Below, piece after piece: positions 49,606 through 63,787 of a stretch of DNA of 64,000 nucleotides. The notes beneath the pieces were generated by a model. That model made no database searches, was not told the origin of the DNA, and was given only the letters and a program-made list of their open reading frames with translations. The position numbers were made by a program, and so were the translations under genes. Location of the stretch: the NCBI GenBank assembly GCA_000831005.1, contig CP007152.1, positions 4,340,001 through 4,404,000 of the forward strand. The letters run 5' to 3'. This DNA is from Marinobacter salarius. GTDB lineage: Bacteria; Pseudomonadota; Gammaproteobacteria; Pseudomonadales; Oleiphilaceae. Each line of letters opens with the position of its first letter. The stretch's first letter is position 1.

Positions 49606-50190
49606 CTAACTCCCCGGCGACACACGCGCCAGTATCGTCGGGTTTTCTGACAACGGCAGTGCCATAACCACTCCCTCGTTCGACGATGGGTATATGCCGG
49701 TCAGTGCCGTAATATTTACCTGATGGGATACCAGCACCACTGGCAGGCCTGGCTCCATTTCATTCACAATGGCGATGGTCTGCTGGGTATGCATGTCTGA
49801 GTTGCTACGGTTCTGGAAAAACGAGTTCAGCGACATCATCTCCTTCACCGGCCCCACATCCATTCCCCGCGCGGTATCGAGGCAGCGGCACCACTGACTG
49901 CTGAAGACCCTGGCCTCCTCAACGCCATGCTCCGCCAAATAGACCTTCCAAGCCCGCGCCTGCTCGCGCCCTTCGGCATTCAGGTTTCGCTGCGTGCTGC
50001 AATCGTCGACATCAAAGTTCGCGGGGTCGCCTGTTCCCGGTGCCAGGGCGTGTCGCAACATCAAAACCGCCCGGCCTTCCCGGAGAGCCTCCCAGGCCTC
50101 TGATTCATCGGCGTACGCAGTTCCTGCAAAAAGGGAAATCAGCCCCAGCGAAAACACAAGAAGTGCAGTAAGAACACTGTGAGTTTTCAT
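49606..50190 (-). CDS. Secreted histidine phosphatase
   Basis: 194 residues from ATG 50190 with a signal peptide (SVLTALLVFSLGLISLFAGT). LMLRHALAPGTGDP is the catalytic RH-x region; SSQWCRCLDTARGM and VVLVSHQVNITALTGI supply the second Arg and second His. Phosphoglycerate-mutase superfamily, acting in the periplasm; substrate unknown. Confidence 0.8.
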   Translation of the reverse strand: MKTHSVLTALLVFSLGLISLFAGTAYADESEAWEALREGRAVLMLRHALAPGTGDPANFDVDDCSTQRNLNAEGREQARAWKVYLAEHGVEEARVFSSQWCRCLDTARGMDVGPVKEMMSLNSFFQNRSNSDMHTQQTIAIVNEMEPGLPVVLVSHQVNITALTGIYPSSNEGVVMALPLSENPTILARVSPGS

Positions 50191-50314
50191 AAGTTTGTCG
50201 ATCCTCCACCCGCAAAGCATGCAACCACGTAATTAATACGCACCCCAAACCTACCAGGCTCACATCATCAAAAGGTAAACTTCACCAAGCACCGAACCAA
50301 CAAAGGAACCAAAC

Positions 50315-50767
50315 ATGCCAATCTGGGTCGACGCCGACGCCTGCCCCGTGCCCATTCGGGAAATCCTCTGCCGCGCCGCCACCCGCTGGCAGGTCGATAC
50401 CACCTTCATCGCCAACCACGCCATTAACCTGCCCCCGAGCCCTTACATCAAACGCCGGCAGGTACCCCAGGGTTTCGACGTGGCCGACAACGACATCATT
50501 GACCAGATGGAGACAGGCGATCTGGTGATCACCCAGGACATCCCCCTGGCTGCCGAAGCCATCGAAAAAGGCGCGGACGTGTTCAACCCGCGCGGCCAGG
50601 CTTTCACCAAAGAGAATATCCGCCAGCGCCTGGCTATGCGCAACTTCATGGAAGAAATGCGCAATGCTGGCCAGGTCACCGGTGGCCCGGCGCCCTTCAG
50701 CCAGACCGACCGCAAGGAATTCGCCGACAAGCTTGACCGCTGGCTGCAACAGAACGCCAGTAGGTGA
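50315..50767 (+). CDS. yaiI: UPF0178 protein YaiI (DUF188)
   Basis: 150 residues: WVDADACPVPIREILCRAA and VADNDIIDQMETGDLVITQD with GPAPFSQTDRKEFADKLDRW at the end are family marks. PIN-like fold predicted for the family; function not established. Ends 70 bases before the ABC exporter. Confidence 0.92.
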   Translation: MPIWVDADACPVPIREILCRAATRWQVDTTFIANHAINLPPSPYIKRRQVPQGFDVADNDIIDQMETGDLVITQDIPLAAEAIEKGADVFNPRGQAFTKENIRQRLAMRNFMEEMRNAGQVTGGPAPFSQTDRKEFADKLDRWLQQNASR

Positions 50768-50837
50768 TAATGATTCCATTTTAAATTCTCGACAAATCCG
50801 CTACGCTTGCCGCTTTCTGGCGCAAGCGGAGCGAACC

Positions 50838-52628
50838 ATGACACAGTCTTCCCCCCACACCACCAGCAGCTTTGCCGCCCTGGGCCGACTGCTGAAATAC
50901 GCTCGCGGCTATCGTCGCCAGATCATTACCGCCACCACTTGCTCCATCATCAACAAGTTGTTCGATATCGCACCGGAGATCCTGATTGGTATCGCCATCG
51001 ACGTGGTGGTAAACAAGGAAGAAAGCTTTGTGGCGGGCCTGGGCTTTGAGACCGCTCAGGAGCAGATCACCATCCTGGCTGTGCTGACCTTCTTTATCTG
51101 GGCCGGCGAATCGATATTCGAGTACCTGTTCCAGATCCTCTGGCGCAACCTGGCTCAACGCCTGCAGTCCGACCTGCGGCAAGACGCCTACGAGCATGCC
51201 CAGAAGCTGGACATGAGCTTCTTTGAAGCCCGCAGCTCAGGGCAACTGGTCGCCACCATGAACGACGACGTCAACCAGTTGGAGCGTTTCCTGGATGGCG
51301 GCGCCAACGCCATGATTCAGGTGGTGGTGACGGTCGTTGCCGTAGGCGCTGTGTTTTTCGTATTGTCACCGCTCATTGCCCTGCTGGCGTTTACTCCCAT
51401 TCCGCTGATTATCTGGGGCGCGTTCTACTTCCAGCGCAAGGCTGGCCCGCTGTACGCCGACGTGCGCGAGAAGGTCGGTGACCTGTCGAGCCGGTTGGCC
51501 AACAACCTGGGCGGCATTGCCACCATCAAGAGTTTCACAGCCGAAAACCGGGAAGCGGAGCGGCTGAAAGCCAGCAGTGAAGCCTATGTGGACGCAAACC
51601 GCCGGGCCATTCGCATCAGCTCCGCGTTTATTCCGGTGATCCGCATGGCGATCCTGGCGGGTTTCCTGGCCACCTTTACCGTGGGCGGCATGATGGCCCT
51701 GGAAGGCTCTCTGAACGTCGGTGCTTACGGCGTGCTGGTGTTCCTGACCCAACGTTTGCTGTGGCCTCTGACCGGCCTTGCGGAAGTAATCGACCTGTTT
51801 GAACGAGCCATGGCCAGCACCCGCCGCATCCTGGACCTGCTGGCTGAGCCGGTTCACGTTCGGGATGAATCCGGCAAAACGCTGGAACAGCCGGTGAAGG
51901 GCGAAGTCACCTTCGAGGGCGTGAGCTTCCACTACCCGTCCAGCGGTGCCGGTATCGACGACATTTCGGTAGCGGTACCAGCCGGCAACACCCTGGCGCT
52001 GGTCGGGGCGACAGGTTCCGGTAAGTCCACACTGATCAAGCTGTTGTTGCGTTTCTACGACCCCACGGGCGGCCAGATCCGCATCGACGGCCAGCCCATC
52101 CAGTCCGTCAGCCTGAAGTCCCTGCGGGAGGCCATCGGCCTGGTCAGCCAGGACGTATACCTGTTTGAGGGCAGCATTCGTGACAATCTCGCCTACGGCT
52201 CCCCCGGCGCGAGTGACGAACAGATTATCGAAGCGGCCAGGACGGCGGAGGCCTGGTCATTCATCGAGGCGCTGCCCGAAGGGCTTGCCACCGCCGTGGG
52301 TGAACGAGGAGTTCGGCTTTCCGGTGGCCAGCGCCAGCGCCTTTCACTGGCCCGCGCACTGCTGAAAGACCCGCCCATTCTGGTGCTCGACGAAGCCACG
52401 AGTGCCGTGGACAACGAAACCGAGGCGGCCATCCAGCGCTCCCTGAAGCGGATCGGGCACAATCGCACGGTGATCATGATCGCGCATCGGCTGTCCACCA
52501 TTGTGGATGCCGATACCATTGCCGTGGTAGCCGGCGGGCGCATTCTGGAATCCGGCCGCCATGAGGAACTGCTGGAGAACAACGGCCCCTATTCCGCACA
52601 ATGGCGCGTACAGACCGGTCAGGCCTGA
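50838..52628 (+). CDS. ABC exporter, fused permease and ATPase (MsbA type)
   Basis: 596 residues from ATG 50838 (earlier in-frame starts lie inside yaiI). Six-helix type I exporter domain to about 330, then an ATPase: Walker A GATGSGKST, signature LSGGQRQR, Walker B ILVLDEATSAVD, H-loop MIAHRLSTI. Probably a lipid or drug exporter working as a homodimer. Substrate cannot be inferred. Confidence 0.9.
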   Translation: MTQSSPHTTSSFAALGRLLKYARGYRRQIITATTCSIINKLFDIAPEILIGIAIDVVVNKEESFVAGLGFETAQEQITILAVLTFFIWAGESIFEYLFQILWRNLAQRLQSDLRQDAYEHAQKLDMSFFEARSSGQLVATMNDDVNQLERFLDGGANAMIQVVVTVVAVGAVFFVLSPLIALLAFTPIPLIIWGAFYFQRKAGPLYADVREKVGDLSSRLANNLGGIATIKSFTAENREAERLKASSEAYVDANRRAIRISSAFIPVIRMAILAGFLATFTVGGMMALEGSLNVGAYGVLVFLTQRLLWPLTGLAEVIDLFERAMASTRRILDLLAEPVHVRDESGKTLEQPVKGEVTFEGVSFHYPSSGAGIDDISVAVPAGNTLALVGATGSGKSTLIKLLLRFYDPTGGQIRIDGQPIQSVSLKSLREAIGLVSQDVYLFEGSIRDNLAYGSPGASDEQIIEAARTAEAWSFIEALPEGLATAVGERGVRLSGGQRQRLSLARALLKDPPILVLDEATSAVDNETEAAIQRSLKRIGHNRTVIMIAHRLSTIVDADTIAVVAGGRILESGRHEELLENNGPYSAQWRVQTGQA

Positions 52629-52656
52629 CAGCACGCCATACATTGCCAGGCACACA

Positions 52657-52679
52657 TTGATAGTAATTCGCATTTAGAT
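52657..52679 (+). promoter_or_regulatory. Probable Fur box
   Basis: TTGATAGTAATTCGCATTTA, AT-rich and resembling the Fur consensus of GATAAT-type repeats, 35-57 bases before the siderophore ATPase gene. Would repress the operon when Fe(II) is bound by Fur. Confidence 0.6.
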
Positions 52680-52713
52680 TATTCTGCAGGCCCTCAGATC
52701 CATGGGAGCCTGC

Positions 52714-53487
52714 ATGTCTGCGTTCTTTGAAGTATCCAGCCTGGGCGTGCACATTGGTGACGCTGCCATCCTTGACAACATCAACATCGAGTTTCGTGAA
52801 GGCGAGGTCACTGCCCTGCTCGGTCACAATGGCTCCGGCAAGTCCACGTTATTGAAAGTGCTGGCCCGCCAGATGTCGCCTTCTTCGGGCAATGCAAGCC
52901 TTCTTGGCAGCTCATTCCGGACCACCGGCGCGCGGGAATTCGCCCGTACGGTCGGTTACCTCCCCCAGCATCCACCGGGCACAGACGGCCTCACCGTACG
53001 GGAACTGGTTGCCCTCGGGCGTTATCCCTGGCGCGGGCCGTTAGGCCGCTATACCGGCGAAGACCACCAGTTCATCGACCAGGCCATACACGATACCGGG
53101 CTCGACCACTTCCAGCACCGCTCTGTGGACACGCTCTCCGGCGGCGAACGCCAGCGCGCCTGGATTGCCATGCTGCTGGCGCAACAAACTCGCTGCCTGC
53201 TGCTGGACGAGCCGATTTCCGCCCTGGACGTCAAACACCAGGTGGAAACCCTGCGCCTGGTGCACCGCCTGGCCGAAGAACGGGAACTGACGGTGATTGT
53301 GGTACTGCACGATGTCGACCTGGCCGCCCGCTTCTGCGACCGCTTGGTGGCCCTCAAAGGCGGCCGGTTGATTGCAGATGGCAGCCCACGCGACATCATG
53401 GACTCGGGAATCCTGGAATCCATTTACGGCGTACCAATGGGGGTGATGGAGCGGGCGCCGGGCCAGTGGGTCTCGTATGTGCACTGA
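52714..53487 (+). CDS. fhuC: Ferric siderophore ABC transporter ATPase
   Basis: 257 residues from ATG 52714 (GGGAG five bases upstream; ATG 52702 lacks a site). Walker A LGHNGSGKSTLLKVL, signature TLSGGERQRAWIA, Walker B CLLLDEPISALDVK, H-loop VVLHDVDLA. FhuC/FepC class. First gene of a Fur-box-preceded three-gene operon. Overlaps fhuD by 11 bases. Confidence 0.9.
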   Translation: MSAFFEVSSLGVHIGDAAILDNINIEFREGEVTALLGHNGSGKSTLLKVLARQMSPSSGNASLLGSSFRTTGAREFARTVGYLPQHPPGTDGLTVRELVALGRYPWRGPLGRYTGEDHQFIDQAIHDTGLDHFQHRSVDTLSGGERQRAWIAMLLAQQTRCLLLDEPISALDVKHQVETLRLVHRLAEERELTVIVVLHDVDLAARFCDRLVALKGGRLIADGSPRDIMDSGILESIYGVPMGVMERAPGQWVSYVH

Positions 53488-54409
53488 GCGTGTGGCTAAA
53501 ACCCTGATTGCCATGGTGTTCATTGGTGCCCTGTCGCTGCCCGCCAGCGCCGGCACCTGGCAGCATGAAGGCGGCACCCTCACCCTGGACGAGCAACCTG
53601 AGCGGATTGTTGCCCTCAATTGGGCCGCCACAGAAGCCTTGCTGTTGCTGGGCGTGACGCCCGTAGGCGTCGCTGACCGCGATGGCTATGACGTGTGGGT
53701 GAATGAGCCGCAGCTTCCAGAGGAGGTTGCCAACATCGGCACCCGCGTCGCCCCCAGCCTCGAGGCTATCGCAGAACTCAAACCGGATCTGATTGTTACC
53801 AGTGCCGAAATGGCACCCGCCGCAAAACTGCTGGAGCGCATCGCCCCCACTTACGTCATCAGTGTGTACAAAGATGGCAGTCAACCCTTCGAGAAAGCCA
53901 GTGACATGCTGACCACCCTCGGCGAGATGCTGGGCCGCGAGGCTCGCGCCGAATCGATTCTGGCGGATATTGACACCACTCTGGAAACGCAACGCCGCCG
54001 GCTGGAAGCGGCGGGACTGACAGACCGGCCGGTTGCACTGGTTAATTTCATGGACGCCCGCCACGTGCGTATTTATGCCCCCAACGGCCTTTACCAGAGT
54101 GCCCTGAATGCACTCGGGCTGGAAAACGCCTGGCCCCGGCAAGGCAACTTCTGGGGCTTCTCGGTGGTGGGCCTGGAATCCATAGCTCCTTATGAAGACA
54201 GCCGTATTGTGGTGATTGCGCCCACCGCCCCCGGGCTTGCAGACACCCTGGCCGCCAGCCCGTTCTGGACGTACCTGCCAGCGGTCAACCGCCATCAGGT
54301 TTACGAGATCGACGCCATCTGGCCGTTTGGCGGGGTTTTTCCGGTGAAACGGCTGGCCACCATGCTGACAGACAGCCTGCTGGCCGGGGGCTCTGACAAT
54401 GTACGCTAG
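53477..54409 (+). CDS. fhuD: Periplasmic ferric siderophore-binding protein
   Basis: 310 residues; signal peptide AKTLIAMVFIGALSLPASAG. PERIVALNWAATEALLLLGV and AELKPDLIVTSAEMAP are class III binding-protein marks (TroA-like two-lobe fold with a linking helix). Captures hydroxamate siderophores for FhuB. Overlaps fhuB by 11 bases. Confidence 0.9.
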   Translation: MCTERVAKTLIAMVFIGALSLPASAGTWQHEGGTLTLDEQPERIVALNWAATEALLLLGVTPVGVADRDGYDVWVNEPQLPEEVANIGTRVAPSLEAIAELKPDLIVTSAEMAPAAKLLERIAPTYVISVYKDGSQPFEKASDMLTTLGEMLGREARAESILADIDTTLETQRRRLEAAGLTDRPVALVNFMDARHVRIYAPNGLYQSALNALGLENAWPRQGNFWGFSVVGLESIAPYEDSRIVVIAPTAPGLADTLAASPFWTYLPAVNRHQVYEIDAIWPFGGVFPVKRLATMLTDSLLAGGSDNVR

Positions 54410-55755
54410 CACCTCCGGCATGCCTGCTTCCCAGCCTGACATGCCCGCCAGGCTGCCCATCGCCGCCACACTCCTCTGGCTGGGCGCGTTACTTGCCAGC
54501 GCCGCTCCCTGGCTCAACCAGTTGGATGCCGGTGCTGTTGTGTCAGCATTCTGGGCCTTCAATCCGGACGACTATTCATCGGTTCTGGCTCACTTCAGCT
54601 GGGCGCCGCGTGTATCCATCGCCATCCTGATTGGCTGCGGCCTGGGGCTGGCCGGGGCGGTTACCCAACAGGTGCTGGGCAATCCGCTGGCTTCGCCCAC
54701 CACCCTAGGTGTGGAAGCGGGTGGCCAATTCGGGGTGACCGTTGCCACGCTGTTCGCGCCCGGTTTACTGGCCTTCAGCTGGATCTGGTGGCCATTGCAG
54801 GTGGCCTCATCGCCATCGGCATGGTCATCGCCCTGACGTGGCGGCTTGGTTTTTCACCCGTGACGGTGATCCTTGCCGGCCTTGTCATCACCTTCTTCCT
54901 GGGCGCCCTCAACATGGCGTTTCTGCTGCTCAAAGGTGAGTGGCTGGGCAATCTTTTCATCTGGGGCGCCGGCTCCCTGGTACAGAACAATTGGGGGCCG
55001 TTCATGGAGCTGTGGCCCCGCGTGCTGGTCATCTCGGTGCTGATATTGCTGCTGATGCGCCCGTTGCAGGTGCTGCAACTGGGGCAGTCGTCCGCCAGTT
55101 CACTGGGTGCCAGGGTCGGGCTTATTCGGGCACTGGCTCTGTTCCTGGTGGTACTGATGACGGCAACGGTTGTCAGCCGGGTGGGCGTCGTGGCCTTTGT
55201 GGGGCTGGCAGCGCCGGTACTGGCACGCCTGCTGGGCGCGCGTACATTAGCCAGTCGCATCCTGTGGAGCACGCTCATGGGCGGTGGGCTATTGCTGCTG
55301 GCGGATACCTTGGCTCATTGGGCATCTACCTGGGGTGATGGCTCCCTGGTGCCGACGGGAACCACCACGGCCCTCATTGGCGGCCCCATCATCCTGCTGG
55401 CGTTACAGGGTTTCAGAAACACCCATCACATGCCCGGGCAGGAATCCAACCTTGCGGGCTTCCAGCCCAGGCGGCGCGCGCCGTTGCTGGTCAGTGGTAT
55501 CGTGACCGGGCTGATCACACTGACCGTTGTCGTTTCCATGGGTTGGTCCCCGGGCCTGGATGGCTGGAACTGGACACCTGTCACCCAATGGGACAATGCC
55601 TGGGTGTGGCGCGGCCCCCGCCTGTTGGCCGCCATGCTGGCAGGGGTCGCACTGGGTCTCGCCGGCACGCTGATTCAGCGGATGACGGGTAATCCAATGG
55701 GGAGCCCGGAGATGTTGGGCATCAGCGGCGGCGCCGCGCTGGCCATGGTTCTTAA
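54399..55755 (+). pseudogene. fhuB: Ferric siderophore permease FhuB, frameshifted and 3'-truncated
   Basis: The first FecCD half ([40 protein letters not shown]) ends in another frame at 54836; one missing base near 54780 restores [20 protein letters not shown] and the rest. The second half begins ([20 protein letters not shown] then [12 protein letters not shown]) and at about 55755 the frame switches to EF-Tu. A normal FhuB has about 650-680 residues, so its last ~200 are missing. Confidence 0.8.
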
Positions 55756-55912
55756 ACTGCCGGAAGGTGTGGAAATGGTTATGCCGGGTGACAACGTGAA
55801 GATGAGTGTTACCCTGATTGCTCCGATCGCCATGGAAGATGGTCTGCGCTTCGCGATTCGTGAAGGTGGCCGTACCGTTGGTGCCGGCGTAGTCTCAAAG
55901 ATCATCGAGTAA
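55756..55912 (+). pseudogene. tuf: Elongation factor Tu, C-terminal fragment
   Basis: [20 protein letters not shown] then [20 protein letters not shown] and [12 protein letters not shown], the last 51 residues of EF-Tu. It continues the fhuB frame without a start of its own. It lies in the place of tufB, upstream of tRNA-Trp. The G-domain and domain 2 are absent. Confidence 0.9.
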
Positions 55913-55964
55913 TTGCTCTTTTTGAGTAAGAGCTTGAAGTAAGTGCGCTGAGTTGTTTCGGTGC

Positions 55965-56040
<76 letters not shown>

Positions 56041-56074
56041 TTTTTTTAACATCCGGATACATAAGCTGATTCCT

Positions 56075-56443
56075 ATGGAGTCAAAAGCCGATCGTTCGAC
56101 CAGTAGCTTCGATGCAGTAAAGTGGCTGGTCGTATTTGTTCTGATTGCAGCGGGCGTCGTTGGCAATCAGTATTTTAATGCCGAGTCACTGCTGTATCGG
56201 GTGCTGGCTCTCGTAGCTCTTGCTCTGGTCGCTGCTTTTGTGGCGCTCCAAACCGAGCGTGGTCGGCGTTTTGCGACTCTGCTCAAGGAAGCCAGGGTTG
56301 AAATCCGGAAGGTCGTATGGCCCACCAGGCCGGAGCTGATCCAGACCACAGCTATCGTCGTTGTGTTTGTATTGGTTGTGGCGTTGATGCTGTGGGGTAT
56401 GGATTCGTTGATCAGTTGGCTGGTCTCCGGAGTTATCGGGTAA
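56075..56443 (+). CDS. secE: Preprotein translocase subunit SecE
   Basis: 122 residues from ATG 56075. Helices at 15-33 and 38-58, then EARVEIRKVVWPTRPELIQT and a third helix. Clamps SecY in the inner membrane. Three-helix form as in enterics. Confidence 0.95.
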   Translation: MESKADRSTSSFDAVKWLVVFVLIAAGVVGNQYFNAESLLYRVLALVALALVAAFVALQTERGRRFATLLKEARVEIRKVVWPTRPELIQTTAIVVVFVLVVALMLWGMDSLISWLVSGVIG

Positions 56444-56455
56444 CAGGAGTGGGCA

Positions 56456-56989
56456 ATGGCTAAGCGCTGGTACGTCGTTCATGCGTATTCTGGCTTTGAA
56501 AAGCACGTAATGCGCACTCTCAGGGAGCGTGTTGCTCTCAATGACTTGGAAGAGAAGTTCGGCGAAATCCTTGTGCCGACTGAAGAAGTCGTTGAGATGC
56601 GTGACGGGAAGAAGCGCAAGAGTGAGCGCAAGTTCTATCCCGGCTACGTTCTGGTGCAGATGGAAATGGATGACGGCACCTGGCATCTGGTCAAGAATAC
56701 GCCCAGGGTTCTTGGTTTCATTGGTGGTACCAAGGATAAGCCGGCCCCAATTACAGAGCGTGAGGCAGAGGCCATTCTTCGCCGTGTTGAGAGCGGTGCT
56801 GACAAGCCCAAGCCGAAGACTCTGTTCGAGCCAGGCGAGATTGTTCGCGTCACTGAAGGGCCGTTTGCGGACTTCAATGGCGTGGTTGAAGAAGTTGACT
56901 ACGACAAGAGTCGGGTCAAGGTTGCTGTGTTGATTTTCGGTCGTTCAACTCCGGTAGAGCTGGAGTTTGGGCAAGTCGAAAAAGACTGA
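56456..56989 (+). CDS. nusG: Transcription termination/antitermination factor NusG
   Basis: 177 residues: [20 protein letters not shown] (NGN domain), [20 protein letters not shown], and the KOW motif [20 protein letters not shown]. Starts 12 bases after secE. Binds RNA polymerase and Rho or S10. Confidence 0.97.
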   Translation: MAKRWYVVHAYSGFEKHVMRTLRERVALNDLEEKFGEILVPTEEVVEMRDGKKRKSERKFYPGYVLVQMEMDDGTWHLVKNTPRVLGFIGGTKDKPAPITEREAEAILRRVESGADKPKPKTLFEPGEIVRVTEGPFADFNGVVEEVDYDKSRVKVAVLIFGRSTPVELEFGQVEKD

Positions 56990-57010
56990 GCGGCAGCCTT
57001 ACATGCTGAG

Positions 57011-57041
57011 AGCTCGCGCGCTATGGCGACGCGGGCTTTTT
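57011..57041 (+). terminator. Rho-independent terminator after nusG
   Basis: AGCTCGCGCGC - TATG - GCGACGCGGGCT hairpin (one mismatch) followed by five T. Separates secE-nusG from rplKA. Confidence 0.75.
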
Positions 57042-57108
57042 GTGTCTGCTACTGGCAGTTGTAAATACAGGGGAGCCGAGAGGCGTTCGAACCCACAGGA
57101 GAAATATC

Positions 57109-57540
57109 ATGGCTAAGAAGATTGAAGCGTACATCAAGCTTCAGGTTGCTGCCGGCAAGGCCAACCCGAGTCCTCCCGTTGGTCCCGCGCTGGGTCAGCG
57201 TGGCGTAAATATCATGGAGTTCTGTAAGGCGTTCAACGCACAGACCCAGGATATGGAACCGGGCCTGCCGATTCCTACTGTTATCACCGTTTACAGTGAT
57301 CGCAGCTTTACCTTTATCACCAAGACTCCGCCCGCACCGGTGCTGCTGAAGAAGGCAGCCGGCATCAAGAGCGGCTCTGGTCGTCCCAATACCGACAAAG
57401 TTGGCACGGTAACTCGTGACCAGTTGGAAGAAATTGCCAAGACCAAAGAGCCGGATCTGACTGCAGCCGACATGGATGCTGCGGTTCGTACCATTGCCGG
57501 AACTGCCCGTAGCATGGGCCTGAACGTGGAGGGCCTGTAA
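57109..57540 (+). CDS. rplK: Ribosomal protein L11
   Basis: 143 residues from ATG 57109 (AGGAGA site). [20 protein letters not shown] and [20 protein letters not shown] are invariant. Part of the GTPase-associated stalk base. Confidence 0.98.
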   Translation: MAKKIEAYIKLQVAAGKANPSPPVGPALGQRGVNIMEFCKAFNAQTQDMEPGLPIPTVITVYSDRSFTFITKTPPAPVLLKKAAGIKSGSGRPNTDKVGTVTRDQLEEIAKTKEPDLTAADMDAAVRTIAGTARSMGLNVEGL

Positions 57541-57541
57541 C

Positions 57542-58240
57542 ATGGCAAAGCTTAGCAAGCGTCAGAAGCTGATTCGTGAAAAAGTCGATTCCACCCGCGC
57601 ATATTCCGTTGACGAAGCGGTAGCGTTGCTGGTTGAGCTGGGCGGTAACGTCAAGTTCAAGGAATCCGTGGACGTTGCCGTCAATCTGGGCGTCGATGCG
57701 CGTAAATCAGACCAGGTTGTGCGCAGCAGCACTGTTCTGCCTCACGGTACTGGCAAAACCGTTCGTGTGGCGGTATTCACCCAGGGTGCCAACGCCGAGA
57801 AAGCCACCGCTGCCGGTGCTGATATTGTTGGTATGGATGACCTGGCGGAAGAAGTCAAAAAAGGCAACATGGATTTCGATGTGGTTATCGCCACTCCGGA
57901 CGCCATGCGTGTTGTTGGTCAGCTGGGCCAGATCCTTGGTCCCCGCGGCCTGATGCCGAACCCGAAAGTCGGCACTGTTACCCCGGATGTTGAGACTGCT
58001 GTAAAGAACGCCAAGGCAGGTCAGGTGCGTTACCGTACTGATAAGAACGGTATCATCCATGCGCCGATGGGTAATGTGGAATTTTCTGCGCAGAACATCA
58101 AGGAAAACCTTGAAGCTCTGATCGCGGACCTGAAAAAGGCCAAGCCGTCTTCTTCGAAAGGTGTTTACCTCAAGAAGGTAACTCTGTCGTCGACGATGGG
58201 TCCTGGCCTGACTATCGATCAGAGCGCTCTGAGCATCTGA
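57542..58240 (+). CDS. rplA: Ribosomal protein L1
   Basis: 232 residues, one base after rpl[16 protein letters not shown] and [20 protein letters not shown] are diagnostic. Also the translational repressor of the L11 operon. Confidence 0.98.
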   Translation: MAKLSKRQKLIREKVDSTRAYSVDEAVALLVELGGNVKFKESVDVAVNLGVDARKSDQVVRSSTVLPHGTGKTVRVAVFTQGANAEKATAAGADIVGMDDLAEEVKKGNMDFDVVIATPDAMRVVGQLGQILGPRGLMPNPKVGTVTPDVETAVKNAKAGQVRYRTDKNGIIHAPMGNVEFSAQNIKENLEALIADLKKAKPSSSKGVYLKKVTLSSTMGPGLTIDQSALSI

Positions 58241-58244
58241 GGCT

Positions 58245-58440
58245 TTGTTCGGTAGTTACTTTGTAGTCTGGGCGGAAGCAAGGCTGTCAAAGACCGCAGG
58301 CCCCTGAAGCGCTCTTTTTATAGAAGAGATGCTGGAAGGGTTAAAGCAACGCCTGCGCAGACGGTGTGAAGACGTTCTCTCTGAACCCAAACACCGTTGG
58401 GAGCCCCGCGAGGGGTATATGTGGGTTTGCCGGGAATATG
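58245..58440 (+). promoter_or_regulatory. rplJ leader (L10/L12-binding autoregulatory region)
   Basis: The 225-base gap between rplA and rplJ holds several possible helices (e.g. GCGCAGACGGTG and CCCCGCGAGGGG) and fits the usual place of the L10 leader, where L10-(L12)4 binds to limit its own translation. Exact folding not determined. Confidence 0.65.
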
Positions 58441-58465
58441 CCCGGCGAAATCGAGGAGAAATCCA

Positions 58466-58996
58466 GTGGCAATTAGACTCGAAGACAAGAAAGCGATCGT
58501 CGCTGAAGTCAACGAGACTGCCGGTGGTGCTCTGTCTGTTGTTCTGGCTGACTACCGTGGTATCACCTCAGGTGATATGACGGCGCTGCGAGCGAAGGCC
58601 CGTGCTGAGAGCGTTCATCTAAAGGTTGTTCGTAACAACCTGGCGAAGATCGCAATCCGCGGTACTGAGTTCGAGTGTATTGATGCGGCGCTGGTCGGCC
58701 CGACAATTCTGGCGTTCTCTATGGAAGATCCGGGTGCGGCTGCGCGCCTGCTGAAGGATTTTGCCAAAGAGAAAGAGGCATTCGAGATCAAGGGCCTGGC
58801 TGTCGGCGGTGAGCTGATGGGCGCAGACCAGATTGATCGCCTTGCCAAGCTACCGACACGCCACGAGGCGTTGACGATGCTGGCCGCTGTAACACAGGCA
58901 CCGATCACCAAGCTTGCGCGGACACTGAACGAAGTTCCAACGAAAGTGACCCGTGCTGTTGCGGCAGTTCGAGACCAGAAGCAAGAAGCTGCTTGA
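58466..58996 (+). CDS. rplJ: Ribosomal protein L10
   Basis: 176 residues from GTG 58466 (GAGGAG site). [20 protein letters not shown] and [16 protein letters not shown]; the C-terminal helix binds L7/L12 dimers. Confidence 0.96.
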   Translation: MAIRLEDKKAIVAEVNETAGGALSVVLADYRGITSGDMTALRAKARAESVHLKVVRNNLAKIAIRGTEFECIDAALVGPTILAFSMEDPGAAARLLKDFAKEKEAFEIKGLAVGGELMGADQIDRLAKLPTRHEALTMLAAVTQAPITKLARTLNEVPTKVTRAVAAVRDQKQEAA

Positions 58997-59035
58997 TTCT
59001 GTTGAACACCATTTTTATATTTTTGGGAGAAAGTC

Positions 59036-59412
59036 ATGGCTCTGTCTAACGAAGACATTTTGAACGCAATTGCCGAAATGAGCGTAATGGACGTTGTTGC
59101 GCTGGTTGAAGCAATGGAAGAAAAATTCGGCGTATCCGCCGCTGCTGCTGTAGCTGCTGCTCCGGCTGCCGCCGGTGGCGAAGCCGCTGCTGCTGAAGAG
59201 CAGACTGAATTTGACGTTGTTCTTACCGGTCCTGGTGAGAAGAAAGTTAACGTCATCAAGCCGTTCGTGAACTGACTGGCCTGGGTCTGAAAGAAGCGAA
59301 AGAAATGGTCGACAGCGCTCCTTCCGTTATCAAGGAAGCAGCGAGCAAAGACGACGCTGAAGAAGCCAAGAAGAAGCTTGAGGAAGCAGGCGCTTCTGTT
59401 GAGCTCAAGTAA
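59036..59412 (+). CDS. rplL: Ribosomal protein L7/L12, single-base frameshift in this sequence
   Basis: ATG 59036 with GGGAG. N-terminal helix pair [20 protein letters not shown], Ala-rich hinge, and the beginning of the C-terminal domain [18 protein letters not shown]. One base is missing at about 59260 (AAG.CCGTT); with it the frame runs [20 protein letters not shown] then [20 protein letters not shown] to TAA 59412, 125 residues. As L7/L12 is practically essential, this is most likely a sequence error. Confidence 0.93.
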
Positions 59413-59451
59413 GAGTTGGCTTTTGATCGAAACCGTGCGTTAAGCATGGAC

Positions 59452-59483
59452 AGGCTGGTGGCCATGTGCCACCGGCCTTTTTC
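59452..59483 (+). terminator. Attenuator hairpin between rplL and rpoB
   Basis: AGGCTGGTGGC - CATGT - GCCACCGGCCT then five T. Partial terminator, as known between rplL and rpoB, lowering polymerase-subunit transcription relative to ribosomal proteins. Confidence 0.8.
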
Positions 59484-59654
59484 TGTTGTATATGCTATAG
59501 ACTCTGAACGCCGATTCAGTGGTGCTGTCAGATTCTATAACCTACAGCGAGAGTCTTGTTCAAGACGGCGCAGTAAGCCGAGCAATTCGGCCCCGAAGCA
59601 TGAAAATGGTTGCTTCTTGATACCAGGTATCAGGTCTAAAGCTGGGGAATGCAG

Positions 59655-63731
<4,077 letters not shown>

Positions 63732-63787
63732 GCCGAATTGTTTTTGGCAGCGTGAGCGGGTACCGGTCGGTACCCGCCCGAGAATAA

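Noticed and set aside
50664-50837. Longer start for the ABC exporter
   Set aside because: Would overlap yaiI by about 100 bases; ATG 50838 gives the normal N-terminus.
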